Source: an uncultured bacterium
GTDB taxonomy: Bacteria; Actinomycetota; Coriobacteriia; Coriobacteriales; Coriobacteriaceae
Reading direction: 5' to 3'
DNA length: 64,000 bases
NCBI GenBank assembly: GCA_905215505.1
Contig: CAJMPU010000008.1
Coordinates: forward strand, 22,716 to 86,715
The notes beneath the pieces were generated by a model. It made no database searches and had not been told where the DNA came from. It worked only from the letters and a program-made list of their open reading frames with translations. The translations under genes and the position numbers were made by a program. This document shows, piece by piece, positions 53,265 through 61,386 of the stretch; position 1 is the first letter of the stretch; each line of letters starts with the position of its first letter.

Positions 53265-53735
53265 CTAGCGTGCAATCTTGGCGATGGTGTAGACGCGAGT
53301 CTTGCCGGAAGGCGTAACGACCTCGACGGAGTCGCCCTCGCCGTGACCGATGATGGCGTGGCCGACCGGAGACTCGTTGGAAATCTTGTGCTCGAGCGAG
53401 TTGGTCTCGGTGGTACCGACAAGCGTGACTTCCATGACCTCACCGTTGGGATCAATCAGAGAAACGGTGGAACCGATGGAGACGGTCAGATCGCCCGTGG
53501 TGGCAGCAACCTGAGCGTTGGCGAGGATGGCCTGGATCTCGGCAATACGAGCGGCGTTCTGGGCCTGCTTGTCCTTAGCGGCGTCGTACTCGGAGTTCTC
53601 CGAAAGGTCGCCGAACGCGCGGGCTTCCTTGATGTCCTCGACGATCTCCTTGGCGTAATCGCCCTCACGCCAAGCGAGCTCCTCGACGAGCTTCTGGCGG
53701 CCCTCAGCGGTCAGTACGATCTGGCTTGCGTCCAT
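53265..53735 (-). CDS. greA: Transcription elongation factor GreA
   Basis: A 156-residue factor. The N-terminal coiled coil (about 1-75) carries the tip ARAFGDLSENSEYDAAKDKQ with the acidic D/E pair that enters the RNA polymerase channel. The FKBP-like C-terminus includes ESPVGHAIIGHGEGDSVEV. It rescues backtracked polymerase. Start at 53735 with GGGGAG upstream. Confidence 0.96.
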   Translation of the reverse strand: MDASQIVLTAEGRQKLVEELAWREGDYAKEIVEDIKEARAFGDLSENSEYDAAKDKQAQNAARIAEIQAILANAQVAATTGDLTVSIGSTVSLIDPNGEVMEVTLVGTTETNSLEHKISNESPVGHAIIGHGEGDSVEVVTPSGKTRVYTIAKIAR

Positions 53736-53783
53736 ACGGATATCTCCCCAACTCTGATCAAACAATCAACTGTCAACAAAACG

Positions 53784-53816
53784 AAAAAGACCGGCTAGCC
53801 TGCGGGCAAGCCGGTC
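53784..53816 (-). terminator. Terminator of tatA
   Basis: GACCGGCTTGC and GCTAGCCGGTC pair, then TTTTTCG. Confidence 0.88.
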
Positions 53817-53841
53817 AGGTGCTCACCCCAAAGGGATGGGA

Positions 53842-54117
53842 CTACTCTGCGTCCGCGTCGCTGTCCTCTGCCTGCTTCTTCTTGGCAGCAGCGAGCTTGG
53901 CCTCGAGCTCAGCGATCTCCTTGTCCTCCTCGGACTGCTCGACCACGACCTCCTCGGCCTGCTTGGTCTCGGCCTTATCGTCGCCCTCCATACCCTCACG
54001 GATATTCTTGACGGTAGAGCCGAGGGACTTGCCGAGCTTCGGCAGGTTCTTGGGCCCGAAGATAATCAGGACAACGACGAGAATAATGATGAGCTCAGGA
54101 GCCCTCAGTCCAAACAT
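53842..54117 (-). CDS. tatA: Twin-arginine translocase subunit TatA
   Basis: A 91-residue protein. One N-terminal membrane helix (ELIIILVVVLIIFG) is followed by the FGPKNLPKLGKSLGS motif, an amphipathic helix and a charged tail rich in Glu/Lys. TatA oligomers form the path for folded proteins with twin-Arg signals. ATG at 54117 follows GGAGG. No tatC is in the window. Confidence 0.93.
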   Translation of the reverse strand: MFGLRAPELIIILVVVLIIFGPKNLPKLGKSLGSTVKNIREGMEGDDKAETKQAEEVVVEQSEEDKEIAELEAKLAAAKKKQAEDSDADAE

Positions 54118-54189
54118 GTAGACCTCCACAATACAGCGAGACAAGCTCGAATGAGTATACCGCGGGTATCGCGGTATCACAACAATAGC

Positions 54190-54219
54190 TAAAAAAAGGG
54201 ACCGCAAGAAGCGGTCCCT
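54190..54219 (-). terminator. Terminator of tRNA-Pro
   Basis: GGGACCGCTT and GCGGTCCC pair, then TTTTTTT. Confidence 0.9.
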
Positions 54220-54229
54220 CCTCATGCTC

Positions 54230-54306
54230 TGGTCGGGTTGACTGGATTTGAACCAGCGACCCCTGCGTCCCGAACGCAGTGCTCTACCAAACTGAGCCAC
54301 AACCCG
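54230..54306 (-). tRNA. tRNA-Pro (anticodon CGG)
   Basis: CGGGTTG/CAACCCG acceptor, anticodon stem CTGCGTT-CGG-GACGCAG, T-arm GGTTCAAATCC, 3' CCA encoded. Confidence 0.94.
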
Positions 54307-54355
54307 TTAGCTCGACTATAGTAACAAAGATTTTCGCCGCGTGCTAGATAAATTT

Positions 54356-55252
54356 TTATTTCTTTGGCGCTTCAATGCGAACCGTGTCGGAAACGAGCTC
54401 CGTTGCATAAGCCCACCAGCCGTTTTGTTGAGCCGTCGCCGCAAGATTGGCTGCCGTGGCGGCGCTATCGCAGAGAGCAAACGAGCAGGCACCCGAACCG
54501 CACACGTTTGTGGCAATGGTACCGTCCTGTGAACGAAGCCAGTCGAGCACCGTTTGAATCCGCGGCTCCATCTGCGCGGAAATGACACCCAGGTTGTTGT
54601 GGACGAGCGCGTAGGCCGCCTCTGCGTCTCCCGAGCGAAGGGCAGATGCGATCGCTCCGGGCTTGTCCGCAGGCGCTAGGGTCTCGTCAAAACGTCGATA
54701 GGCTTCAATTGTTGAAACGCTTGCCTCGCGCGGCTTAACCAGCACGACGGGTGTCGCGGGAAGTGCGGGGTACTCGGTTGCCAGCACGTCTCCCCCACCC
54801 ACGTAAAATGCAGGGCTGACATGCAAAAAGAAGGGAACGTCGGCGCCAATGCCGCGCGCGATGTTGTCCAGCGCGGGATCGGCACGGTCGATACCCCACA
54901 GCTCTGCCAAGGCGACAATGACCGCCGCGGCATCCGTCGAAGGACCGCCCAGGCCGGCACACAACGGGATGCACTTCTCGATCGTGATGCAGACGTTGGC
55001 TTCACGACCATAATGCTCGGCCATAGCGAGCGCAGCACGATACGCCGTATTCTTTTGCATGGGAAAGTCGGATGTCGGAATCGTCTGGACGGTCAGCGCC
55101 TGTGCCGGCGTAACCGTCACGGTATCGACAAGACCGACGGCTGCCATCAGGGAATCGACCTTATGGTAGCCGCGGTCGTCACGCTCGGTATGAACCCCCA
55201 GATAGAGGTTGATCTTTGCCGGCGCGGAAAGGGTCAGGGACCAATCGGTCAC
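54356..55252 (-). CDS. ispE: 4-diphosphocytidyl-2-C-methyl-D-erythritol kinase
   Basis: A 298-residue GHMP kinase. SAPAKINLYLGV and a catalytic region GYHKVDSLMAAVGL are typical. The ATP loop reads IPLCAGLGGPSTDAAAVIVA, with GGPST in place of the common GGGSS. C-terminal NVCGSGACSFAL matches the GHMP-C signature. It phosphorylates the MEP-pathway intermediate made by IspD. It follows veg by 2 bp, an order seen in many Gram-positives. Confidence 0.94.
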   Translation of the reverse strand: MTDWSLTLSAPAKINLYLGVHTERDDRGYHKVDSLMAAVGLVDTVTVTPAQALTVQTIPTSDFPMQKNTAYRAALAMAEHYGREANVCITIEKCIPLCAGLGGPSTDAAAVIVALAELWGIDRADPALDNIARGIGADVPFFLHVSPAFYVGGGDVLATEYPALPATPVVLVKPREASVSTIEAYRRFDETLAPADKPGAIASALRSGDAEAAYALVHNNLGVISAQMEPRIQTVLDWLRSQDGTIATNVCGSGACSFALCDSAATAANLAATAQQNGWWAYATELVSDTVRIEAPKK

Positions 55253-55254
55253 CG

Positions 55255-55551
55255 CTAGTGCTCCTCGAGCTGATTGCCGAGCGGGGTAAAAATGTGCTCG
55301 CCGCTCTCGGGGTCGAACAGCTCGACCTGGCCGGTGAGAACATCAATATACTGGTAGGACTGACGCGACTTGCGGCCACGGCGCTCGTCGACCTCGACGA
55401 TAAAGACTGCCGGATGGACGCTCTTGATGGTGCCCATGCGCTCGACGACGCGGGTGCGGCCCATGTTGGCCTTCACCTTAACGCGATCGCCCACCATATC
55501 GGTCAGCTTCTCGTGGATGTCGTCGACGTGATTGACTTCCATCTCTTCCAT
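55255..55551 (-). CDS. veg: Veg family protein
   Basis: A 98-residue protein. The Veg core VGDRVKVKANMGRTRVVERM then GTIKSVHPAVFIVEVDE is clear, followed by SYQYIDVLTGQVELFDP. In Bacillus, Veg is abundant and affects biofilm formation; its chemistry is not known. Start at 55551 has GGAGG 8 bp upstream. Directly precedes ispE. Confidence 0.88.
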   Translation of the reverse strand: MEEMEVNHVDDIHEKLTDMVGDRVKVKANMGRTRVVERMGTIKSVHPAVFIVEVDERRGRKSRQSYQYIDVLTGQVELFDPESGEHIFTPLGNQLEEH

Positions 55552-55706
55552 GAACAGGGCCTCCAGAAGATGCAATTCAAAAAGGGGATAATACCCCTAA
55601 GATAGACAAAACTCTAATACTATAGCACCCTGCTGCCGCCATACGCAAGTAGCTAAATAAACCCCGTCCCAAATACGTACCAGACGACAACCTCGCATGA
55701 CCAGTT

Positions 55707-55734
55707 GTTACGCGGTTTGGTAAAACCGCGTAAC
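55707..55734 (-). terminator. Hairpin after dtd, repeat of the lysS hairpin
   Basis: GTTACGCGGTTTGG and AAAACCGCGTAAC pair; it touches the dtd stop codon. Same stem as at 51191-51217. Confidence 0.6.
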
Positions 55735-56181
55735 CTAAAGACTATCGGTGTCCAAGACGATGGTGAATGGGCCGTCGTTGACCAAGTCGACTTTCATATC
55801 GGCGCCAAAGATGCCGTGCGCCACGTGTTCGACATCTTGACGAACGAGCGTCAGGAAGTACTCGTAGAGCTCGTTGGCAACATCGGGGGCGCCTGCATCG
55901 GTAAACGACGGACGGCGGCCGTGGCGGCAGTCGGCGAACAGCGTGAACTGTGACACCACGAGAACCTCGCCGTCGACATCGGCAAGTGCCAGGTTGGTCT
56001 TGCCGTTCTCGTCCTCGTTAATACGCAAGCCGCGGAGCTTGCCCCACAGCTTATCAGCCTCGGCGCGCGTGTCGCCGTGGCCCACGCCCAACAGCACCAG
56101 ATAGCCGCGCCCAATTTTGCCCACGCACTCGCCGTCGACTGTCACGCCGGCATTGAGTACGCGCTGCACCACCGCACGCAC
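55735..56181 (-). CDS. dtd: D-aminoacyl-tRNA deacylase
   Basis: A 148-residue enzyme. It starts MRAVVQRVLNAGVTVDGECV and has the substrate motifs VSQFTLFADCRHGRRPSF and VNDGPFT (usually NDGPVT; Phe here). It removes D-amino acids and glycine from wrongly charged tRNAs. It follows rdgB by 3 bp. Confidence 0.94.
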   Translation of the reverse strand: MRAVVQRVLNAGVTVDGECVGKIGRGYLVLLGVGHGDTRAEADKLWGKLRGLRINEDENGKTNLALADVDGEVLVVSQFTLFADCRHGRRPSFTDAGAPDVANELYEYFLTLVRQDVEHVAHGIFGADMKVDLVNDGPFTIVLDTDSL

Positions 56182-56184
56182 GGC

Positions 56185-56826
56185 TCACTCCTCGCCCGTC
56201 AGTTTGGCGGATAGGTGCTCGAGCGCATGGAATCGATGGCTGATGGCGTTCTTCTCGTCCGCCGTGAGCTCGGCCATAGTCTTGCCCGGCGTATCGACCG
56301 GCAGGAACAGCGGGTCGTAGCCAAAGCCGTGATCGCCGCGACCCTCGTGCGCGATAACGCCCTCGCAGGCGCCCTCGCCATAGGTGACCAGGCCGTCCGT
56401 ATCGATGAGCGCGACGACGCTCATAAAGCGCGCAGTGCGGTCCTCGTCGGCCACGCCCTCCAGATTCACGAGCAGCTTGGCGTTGTTGGCGGTATCGTCG
56501 CCGTGAACGCCCGCGTAGCGCGCGCTATACACACCGGGCTCACCGTCCAGTGCGTCGACGACCAGGCCCGAATCGTCGGCAATGGCCATGAGCCCCGTCT
56601 CCTCGACCGCAGCCTGCGCCTTGATGATGGCGTTCTCCAAAAACGTCGTGCCGTTTTCCTCGGGGTCCTCAAAATCGCCCAGCTGGCCGAGCGCCACAAA
56701 GCGCACCTCGGGCATGACCTTGCCCAAAATGGCCTCGATCTCGGTGAGCTTATGAGCGTTTCCGGTTGCCACGACGATGGTCGCCGCCGGGTCGAGGGTG
56801 TCGATGTCGATCTTCTCAAGTGCCAT
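56185..56826 (-). CDS. rdgB: XTP/dITP pyrophosphatase
   Basis: A 213-residue HAM1-family enzyme. VVATGNAHKLTEIEAIL (nucleotide loop), ENAIIKAQAAVEETGLMAIAD, DDSGLVVDALDGEPGVYSAR and GFGYDPLFLP are present. It removes ITP and XTP from the nucleotide pool. Pairs with dtd; rph lies 140 bp upstream with a repeat hairpin between. Confidence 0.95.
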   Translation of the reverse strand: MALEKIDIDTLDPAATIVVATGNAHKLTEIEAILGKVMPEVRFVALGQLGDFEDPEENGTTFLENAIIKAQAAVEETGLMAIADDSGLVVDALDGEPGVYSARYAGVHGDDTANNAKLLVNLEGVADEDRTARFMSVVALIDTDGLVTYGEGACEGVIAHEGRGDHGFGYDPLFLPVDTPGKTMAELTADEKNAISHRFHALEHLSAKLTGEE

Positions 56827-56932
56827 GAGTGGTCTCCTTGTCTCTATAGCAATGCCGCGCCGAGGGCGACGAGGGCCTCCGCCTCTCCCCTCTCAATCAA
56901 CGGCAGTCTTATACTTCGACGTTTTCCCAGAT

Positions 56933-56971
56933 AAAACCTGCCAAAATAAACCTGTCCCTTTTTGGCAGGTT
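56933..56971. repeat. Hairpin repeat, family P (CCTGCCAAAA stem), inverted copy
   Basis: AAAACCTGCCAAAA and TTTTTGGCAGGTT pair; the loop reads CCTGTCCC, reverse complement of GGGACAGG. It overlaps the rph stop codon and can serve as its terminator. Confidence 0.9.
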
Positions 56972-57695
56972 AGGCGATGGCTTGGCGCTGAAGCTCGATG
57001 AGCTCGGCGATGCCTTTGTCGCCCAAGTCGAGCAGGGCGTTGAGGCGCTTACGGTCAAAGGGCGCCTGCTCGCCAGTGCCCTGGAGCTCGATCATCTCAC
57101 CGGTGTCGGTGGCGACGAGGTTCATGTCGACTTCGGCATGGCTGTCCTCGGAATAATCGAGGTCAAGCAGCGTATTGCCGTCGACAACGCCCATGGAGAT
57201 TGCAGCCACCTGGCCGGTAAGCGGGATGCGCTCGATCTTGCCCGCCTCGACCCACATGGCGAGGGCGTCGTGCAGCGCCACCCAGGCGCCGGTGATGCTC
57301 GCTGTACGCGTGCCGCCATCGGCCTGAATCACATCGCAGTCGACGGTGACGGTGTACTCGCCGAGCGCCTTCATGTTGACGACGGTACGCAGGCTGCGGC
57401 CAATGAGGCGCTCGATCTCCATGGAGCGACCCTTGCGGTTGGCGTGCTCGCGCTTGCAGCGCTTGCCGGTCGACGCCGGCAGCATGGCATACTCTGCGGT
57501 TACCCAGCCGGCCTTAGCTCCCTTTCGCCAGCCCGGCACGCCCTCCTCGATTGTGGCGGCGCACAACACGCGCGTGTCACCGAACTCGGCAAAACACGAG
57601 CCGTGGGCGTGCTTCATGACGCCACGGGTGAGCTTGACGGGGCGCAGTTCATTGGCGGCACGGCCGTTGGCGCGGTTGACCTGCATGTACTCCAT
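56970..57695 (-). CDS. rph: Ribonuclease PH
   Basis: A 241-residue phosphorolytic exoribonuclease. RANGRAANELRPVKLTRGVM, GDTRVLCAATIEEGVPGWRK, RKGRSMEIERLIGRSLRTVV and DLDYSEDSHAEVDMNLV match the RPH core including the phosphate-site region. It trims the 3' ends of tRNA precursors. ATG at 57695 has AAAGGA 7 bp upstream. Downstream of murI. Confidence 0.96.
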   Translation of the reverse strand: MEYMQVNRANGRAANELRPVKLTRGVMKHAHGSCFAEFGDTRVLCAATIEEGVPGWRKGAKAGWVTAEYAMLPASTGKRCKREHANRKGRSMEIERLIGRSLRTVVNMKALGEYTVTVDCDVIQADGGTRTASITGAWVALHDALAMWVEAGKIERIPLTGQVAAISMGVVDGNTLLDLDYSEDSHAEVDMNLVATDTGEMIELQGTGEQAPFDRKRLNALLDLGDKGIAELIELQRQAIA

Positions 57696-57750
57696 AAAAA
57701 TATCCTTTCGGCAGAAGAAGAGGGCAAGTCTTTGGACGGTAACCCTACAT

Positions 57751-58635
57751 CTATTTCAGTTCGTCGATATCAATATGTTCGATGCTCTTGAGCGGCTGGC
57801 CAAAGATAAAGCTGCCCGCCACCGCAAACTCGGCAATGTTATCGGCCGTCGTTGCAAAACGATGCTGCGGCTCGGCGGCGTCGCCCGCCAGCTGCTCGCG
57901 GCGCGTGAGGATATCGGTCAGCTCGCGCGTGGTCTCCTCGGCGGAACTCACGACGCGCACCCCAGGCCCCAGCGCATGGCGGATAGGTCCCACCAACAGC
58001 GGAAAATGCGTACAGCCGAGCACCACGGTATCGATACCGTGGTCGCGCAGCGGCTCAACCGTGGCACCCACCAGCGCACGCACGGCAGGCGTATCGAAGA
58101 TGTCCTCGTTCTCAAGCCACTGCTCCTGCAGATGCGCACCCGAGGCGAGCTCGTGCTCAACGACCTCGACAAAGCTCGAGGCAGGGCAGCCGTATACGTC
58201 AACACCGGCATCCAGGTCCTGAATGGCGCGCGTGTAAGCACCCGAGCGAATGGTGAGGTTGGTGGCGAGCACGCCCACCCGGCGCGTGCGGGTGCTGTTG
58301 ATTGCCGCGCGTGCGCCCGGTGCGATCACACCGATGACGGGGACGTCGAGCACCTGCTGGGCCAAACGCAAGGCCGCAGCGGTCGCTGTATTGCAGGCGA
58401 TGACCATGATCTTGACGTCGTGCTTCGACAGCCAACGGCCCGCCTGCAGTGCAAACGTGCGCACCTCGTCCTCGGTGCGGGTGCCATACGGGCAGCGTTT
58501 GGTGTCGCCAAAGTAGTAGACGGACTCGTGCGGCAACGCCGTCGCAATCGCGCGCGCAACCGTCAGACCGCCCAGGCCCGAGTCGAACACGCCAATGGGG
58601 CGCGTGTCCCCGGCCAGATTCTCGATATCGGACAT
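57751..58635 (-). CDS. murI: Glutamate racemase
   Basis: A 294-residue racemase. GVFDSGLGGLTVARAI with the substrate DSG, VIACNTATAAAL with the first catalytic Cys, VYGCPASSFVEVVE, and GCTHFPLLVGPI with the second Cys. It makes D-glutamate for peptidoglycan. ATG at 58635 ends a minus-strand run with the HAD gene upstream. Confidence 0.95.
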   Translation of the reverse strand: MSDIENLAGDTRPIGVFDSGLGGLTVARAIATALPHESVYYFGDTKRCPYGTRTEDEVRTFALQAGRWLSKHDVKIMVIACNTATAAALRLAQQVLDVPVIGVIAPGARAAINSTRTRRVGVLATNLTIRSGAYTRAIQDLDAGVDVYGCPASSFVEVVEHELASGAHLQEQWLENEDIFDTPAVRALVGATVEPLRDHGIDTVVLGCTHFPLLVGPIRHALGPGVRVVSSAEETTRELTDILTRREQLAGDAAEPQHRFATTADNIAEFAVAGSFIFGQPLKSIEHIDIDELK

Positions 58636-58688
58636 TACCTCACCAGATTCTCTCTCGAAAAGATATGGCTCAGAACGATAGGACCGCG

Positions 58689-59600
58689 CTACGAACGAGC
58701 CGCGACCAGCAGCTCGGCCGTTGCCGCCCAGCCGTCGACAATCTTGCCGCGCGTGACGTAGGCGTTATCGCAGGCATCCAGGAACTCGGGCGCGCCGGCG
58801 CTGGTCAGGCCGTTCTCGACCAAACAGAACGTGCCAACGTGGTCGGCCATGTAGAAATCGGACTCGGAATCACCGAGCGCCAGCGTCTCCTCGCGCTCGA
58901 TACCCAGGTGCTCGCAGAAACGCGCGATGGCAACGCCTTTGTTGAGGCCGGCGGGATTGATGTTAAACGCGCGGCCATCCTCGACGCGTTCGAGCTCAAG
59001 CGTCGTCGGCTTGGACAGGTGAGTCAGATGGCCGTTGCAGGCCCAGACCAGGCCGCAGCCGGCCTCGTCAAGAATGGCCTGGACCTCGTCGTCGGGCACA
59101 TCGCCGCGCATGCCGACGGTGACCTCGCGGTACTTGTAGCCAGTCGACATGTCGTTGTGGTACTCGATCTTGTGCGGCCAGTGAGCAAGGATCTTCTCGC
59201 ACACGCCGGTCTGCTCGATCACCTGGTGCGGAGTAAGGCCGCAGGCGGGGTCGTAAGGCATGTCGCCGGTCAGATACTCCCAATCGTTGGCTTTGAGGTC
59301 GTACATGACCAGGCCGCCCATCTCACCAATGTAGGAGTTGAGGCCGAGCACGCGCGCGTCCTCGTGGATCATGGTACGGTTGCGGCCCGAGGTGGGAACC
59401 ACCTGAATACCAGCGCGGGCAAGTGCCACGACAGCCTCGACGAGCTTGGTCGAGGGATTGCCATCGTTGTCGCGCAGCACGCACGAGCCGGGCGCGAGCA
59501 TGGTGGCGTCCAGGTCGGTAAAGACGTACTTAACCTTGGCAAGACGCTCGCGCATCTCGCCCGAAAGCTCAGCGACGGTCGGCAGGGTATTGTGGGACAT
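58689..59600 (-). CDS. HAD-superfamily hydrolase, Cof type
   Basis: A 303-residue phosphatase. Motif I is YVFTDLDATML with the nucleophile Asp, motif II is VVPTSGRNR, motif III Lys is in AGLNKGVAIARF, and motif IV is ALGDSESDFYM. The cap is of Cof (type IIB) form. It dephosphorylates a small metabolite, perhaps a sugar phosphate; substrate not known. ATG at 59600 has GGAG upstream. Confidence 0.88.
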   Translation of the reverse strand: MSHNTLPTVAELSGEMRERLAKVKYVFTDLDATMLAPGSCVLRDNDGNPSTKLVEAVVALARAGIQVVPTSGRNRTMIHEDARVLGLNSYIGEMGGLVMYDLKANDWEYLTGDMPYDPACGLTPHQVIEQTGVCEKILAHWPHKIEYHNDMSTGYKYREVTVGMRGDVPDDEVQAILDEAGCGLVWACNGHLTHLSKPTTLELERVEDGRAFNINPAGLNKGVAIARFCEHLGIEREETLALGDSESDFYMADHVGTFCLVENGLTSAGAPEFLDACDNAYVTRGKIVDGWAATAELLVAARS

Positions 59601-59711
59601 GGTCACTCCATTACGTAGAAGGGGCTTCTGGTCTTAGGCGGCGCGCCTCGCTTGAGGGGAAACGCGCTTGCAACGGCAGCGCGCTCGGGACGCCGCCCTC
59701 ATCGCAGTTCA

Positions 59712-61274
59712 TTAGTCAAACTGGGTAACATCGATTAAACGATTGGCAAGCGAAAGATCGCTCTCGATGGGTACGAACTCATCACCCACGTGCATGAGCT
59801 CCTCGTCGCCCTTTGCCAACAGCAAGACGATGGTGGGCGCATCGGGGCTGACGTATTCCTCGCGCGCCGCCCTGAATGCCGCGTGCACAGCAGCCTCGCG
59901 ATCGAGGATGATCTTGTTCGGGGTATCGTCGGGAACATGCTCGGCAAGCTCGCGACAGACCTTCATCGGGTCCTCGTGAGCCGGATCCTCGTTGGTAAAG
60001 ATCAGCAGATCAGAATATGGTGCGGCCTCGCGCGGAAGCTGCTCACGGCGCTCCTGCGCCTTGCCTCCAGCAGCACCAAACAGCGCAATGACCGGACTGG
60101 CGGGAAACGCGCGCTTGACCGACGAAAAGAGCGAGCGGAACGAAAGTTGGTTGTGAGCGTAGTCAACAACGCAAACCACGCGTCCATCCTTCGACTCCAC
60201 GACCTCCATGCGGCCCGGCACACGCAGCTTGGAGAGGCCCTTCTTGATGGCATCGATTCCGATGCCAATCTCGCGCGCGGCGGCGATAGCGACCAGCGCG
60301 TTCTCCACGTTAAAGTCTCCCGCAATACCCAGCAGGACCTTCTCCCCCGCCTCGGGCTCGTCGGCGCTCATGCCATGCAGGTTAAACTCGATGTTAAAGC
60401 CGACCATGCGGACATCGCTTGCCCACAGGCTCGCCTCGGGATGCTCGACGCCAACGGTCACCAAGTGCTCGGCCGTCGACGCGGCCTCCAGCACGCGTTC
60501 GACTTCATCGGTGCCCAGATTCACTACGGCGGTCTTAGCCTGATCAAAGATCCTGAGCTTGCTCTCAAAATAATCCTCGAAGGTCGGGTGCTCGATCGGT
60601 GAGATGTGGTCACGCCCGATGTTGAGGAAACACGCCACGTCAAACGGCAGGTTCTCGACGCGCTGGTACTTAAGCGCCTGGCTTGAGACCTCCATGACCA
60701 TGGACCGGCGACCAGACGCGCGACAGTTGGCGATATGGCGCCAGACCTCGGGGGCCTCGGGCGTGGTGTTGGTGCTCTCGTAGCACTCGATACCATCGTC
60801 AGTGTTCACCGAGCCGATCATGCCGCAGGACTCGCCCGCCGCCTTGATGATGGAATGGAGCATAAAAGCGGCCGTGGTCTTTCCCTTGGTACCGGTGATG
60901 CCCACGATCTTAACGTCGTGGTCGGGACGGTCGTAGACCTCGGGCGGCAACAGCGCCATCGCCGTGCGTACGCTATCAACAACCAGCATCGCAGCACCGT
61001 TCTCTTTCGCCAGCGGCTCCAGAGACTCGACCAGCGACTCTTCGCACACAAATGCGACGGCGCCCGAATCGAGCGCCATCCTCAAAAACGCGGGCTTAAA
61101 GGCAGCGCCCTTGCAAAAGAACACGTCACCTGCCGAAACCGCGCGCGAATCAAACGAGCAGCCGGTCACGGCACGCCCGTCAACCTGCTCCGATGCGCGC
61201 AGCTCGCCGCACACATCGAGAAGCTTGGCAAGCGTATCGACCGTGGTCACGGTCGCGGAATCCGAATGGTGCAT
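59712..61274 (-). CDS. murE: UDP-MurNAc-tripeptide ligase MurE-like
   Basis: A 520-residue Mur ligase. N-domain CSFDSRAVSAGDVFFCKGAA, ATP loop VGITGTKGKTTAAF, STNTTPEAPEVWR for the UDP-substrate, Lys in the EDYFESKLRIF segment, and VVDYAHNQLSFRSL. In the specificity loop, where meso-DAP enzymes show DNPR, this one reads TNEDPAHEDPMKV, closer to the lysine-type DNPANDDP. So the third residue added may be Lys or Orn rather than DAP (inference). Confidence 0.88.
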   Translation of the reverse strand: MHHSDSATVTTVDTLAKLLDVCGELRASEQVDGRAVTGCSFDSRAVSAGDVFFCKGAAFKPAFLRMALDSGAVAFVCEESLVESLEPLAKENGAAMLVVDSVRTAMALLPPEVYDRPDHDVKIVGITGTKGKTTAAFMLHSIIKAAGESCGMIGSVNTDDGIECYESTNTTPEAPEVWRHIANCRASGRRSMVMEVSSQALKYQRVENLPFDVACFLNIGRDHISPIEHPTFEDYFESKLRIFDQAKTAVVNLGTDEVERVLEAASTAEHLVTVGVEHPEASLWASDVRMVGFNIEFNLHGMSADEPEAGEKVLLGIAGDFNVENALVAIAAAREIGIGIDAIKKGLSKLRVPGRMEVVESKDGRVVCVVDYAHNQLSFRSLFSSVKRAFPASPVIALFGAAGGKAQERREQLPREAAPYSDLLIFTNEDPAHEDPMKVCRELAEHVPDDTPNKIILDREAAVHAAFRAAREEYVSPDAPTIVLLLAKGDEELMHVGDEFVPIESDLSLANRLIDVTQFD

Positions 61275-61335
61275 CTTTCGCCTTTCTCAGCCATTTGGCA
61301 GGGACGGTTTTCATAGTAACTGAAACATGCTCGCG

Positions 61336-61360
61336 CAAAAACGGCTCCCGGAGGAGCCGT
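61336..61360 (-). terminator. Terminator of asnB
   Basis: ACGGCTCC and GGAGCCGT pair on the minus strand, then TTTTG. Confidence 0.85.
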
Positions 61361-61386
61361 TACGCGCAGGCGTTCGTAAGCCGAGG

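Noticed and set aside
51296..53317. 673-codon open frame antisense to lysS
   Set aside because: Shadow of high third-position GC; lysS is certain.
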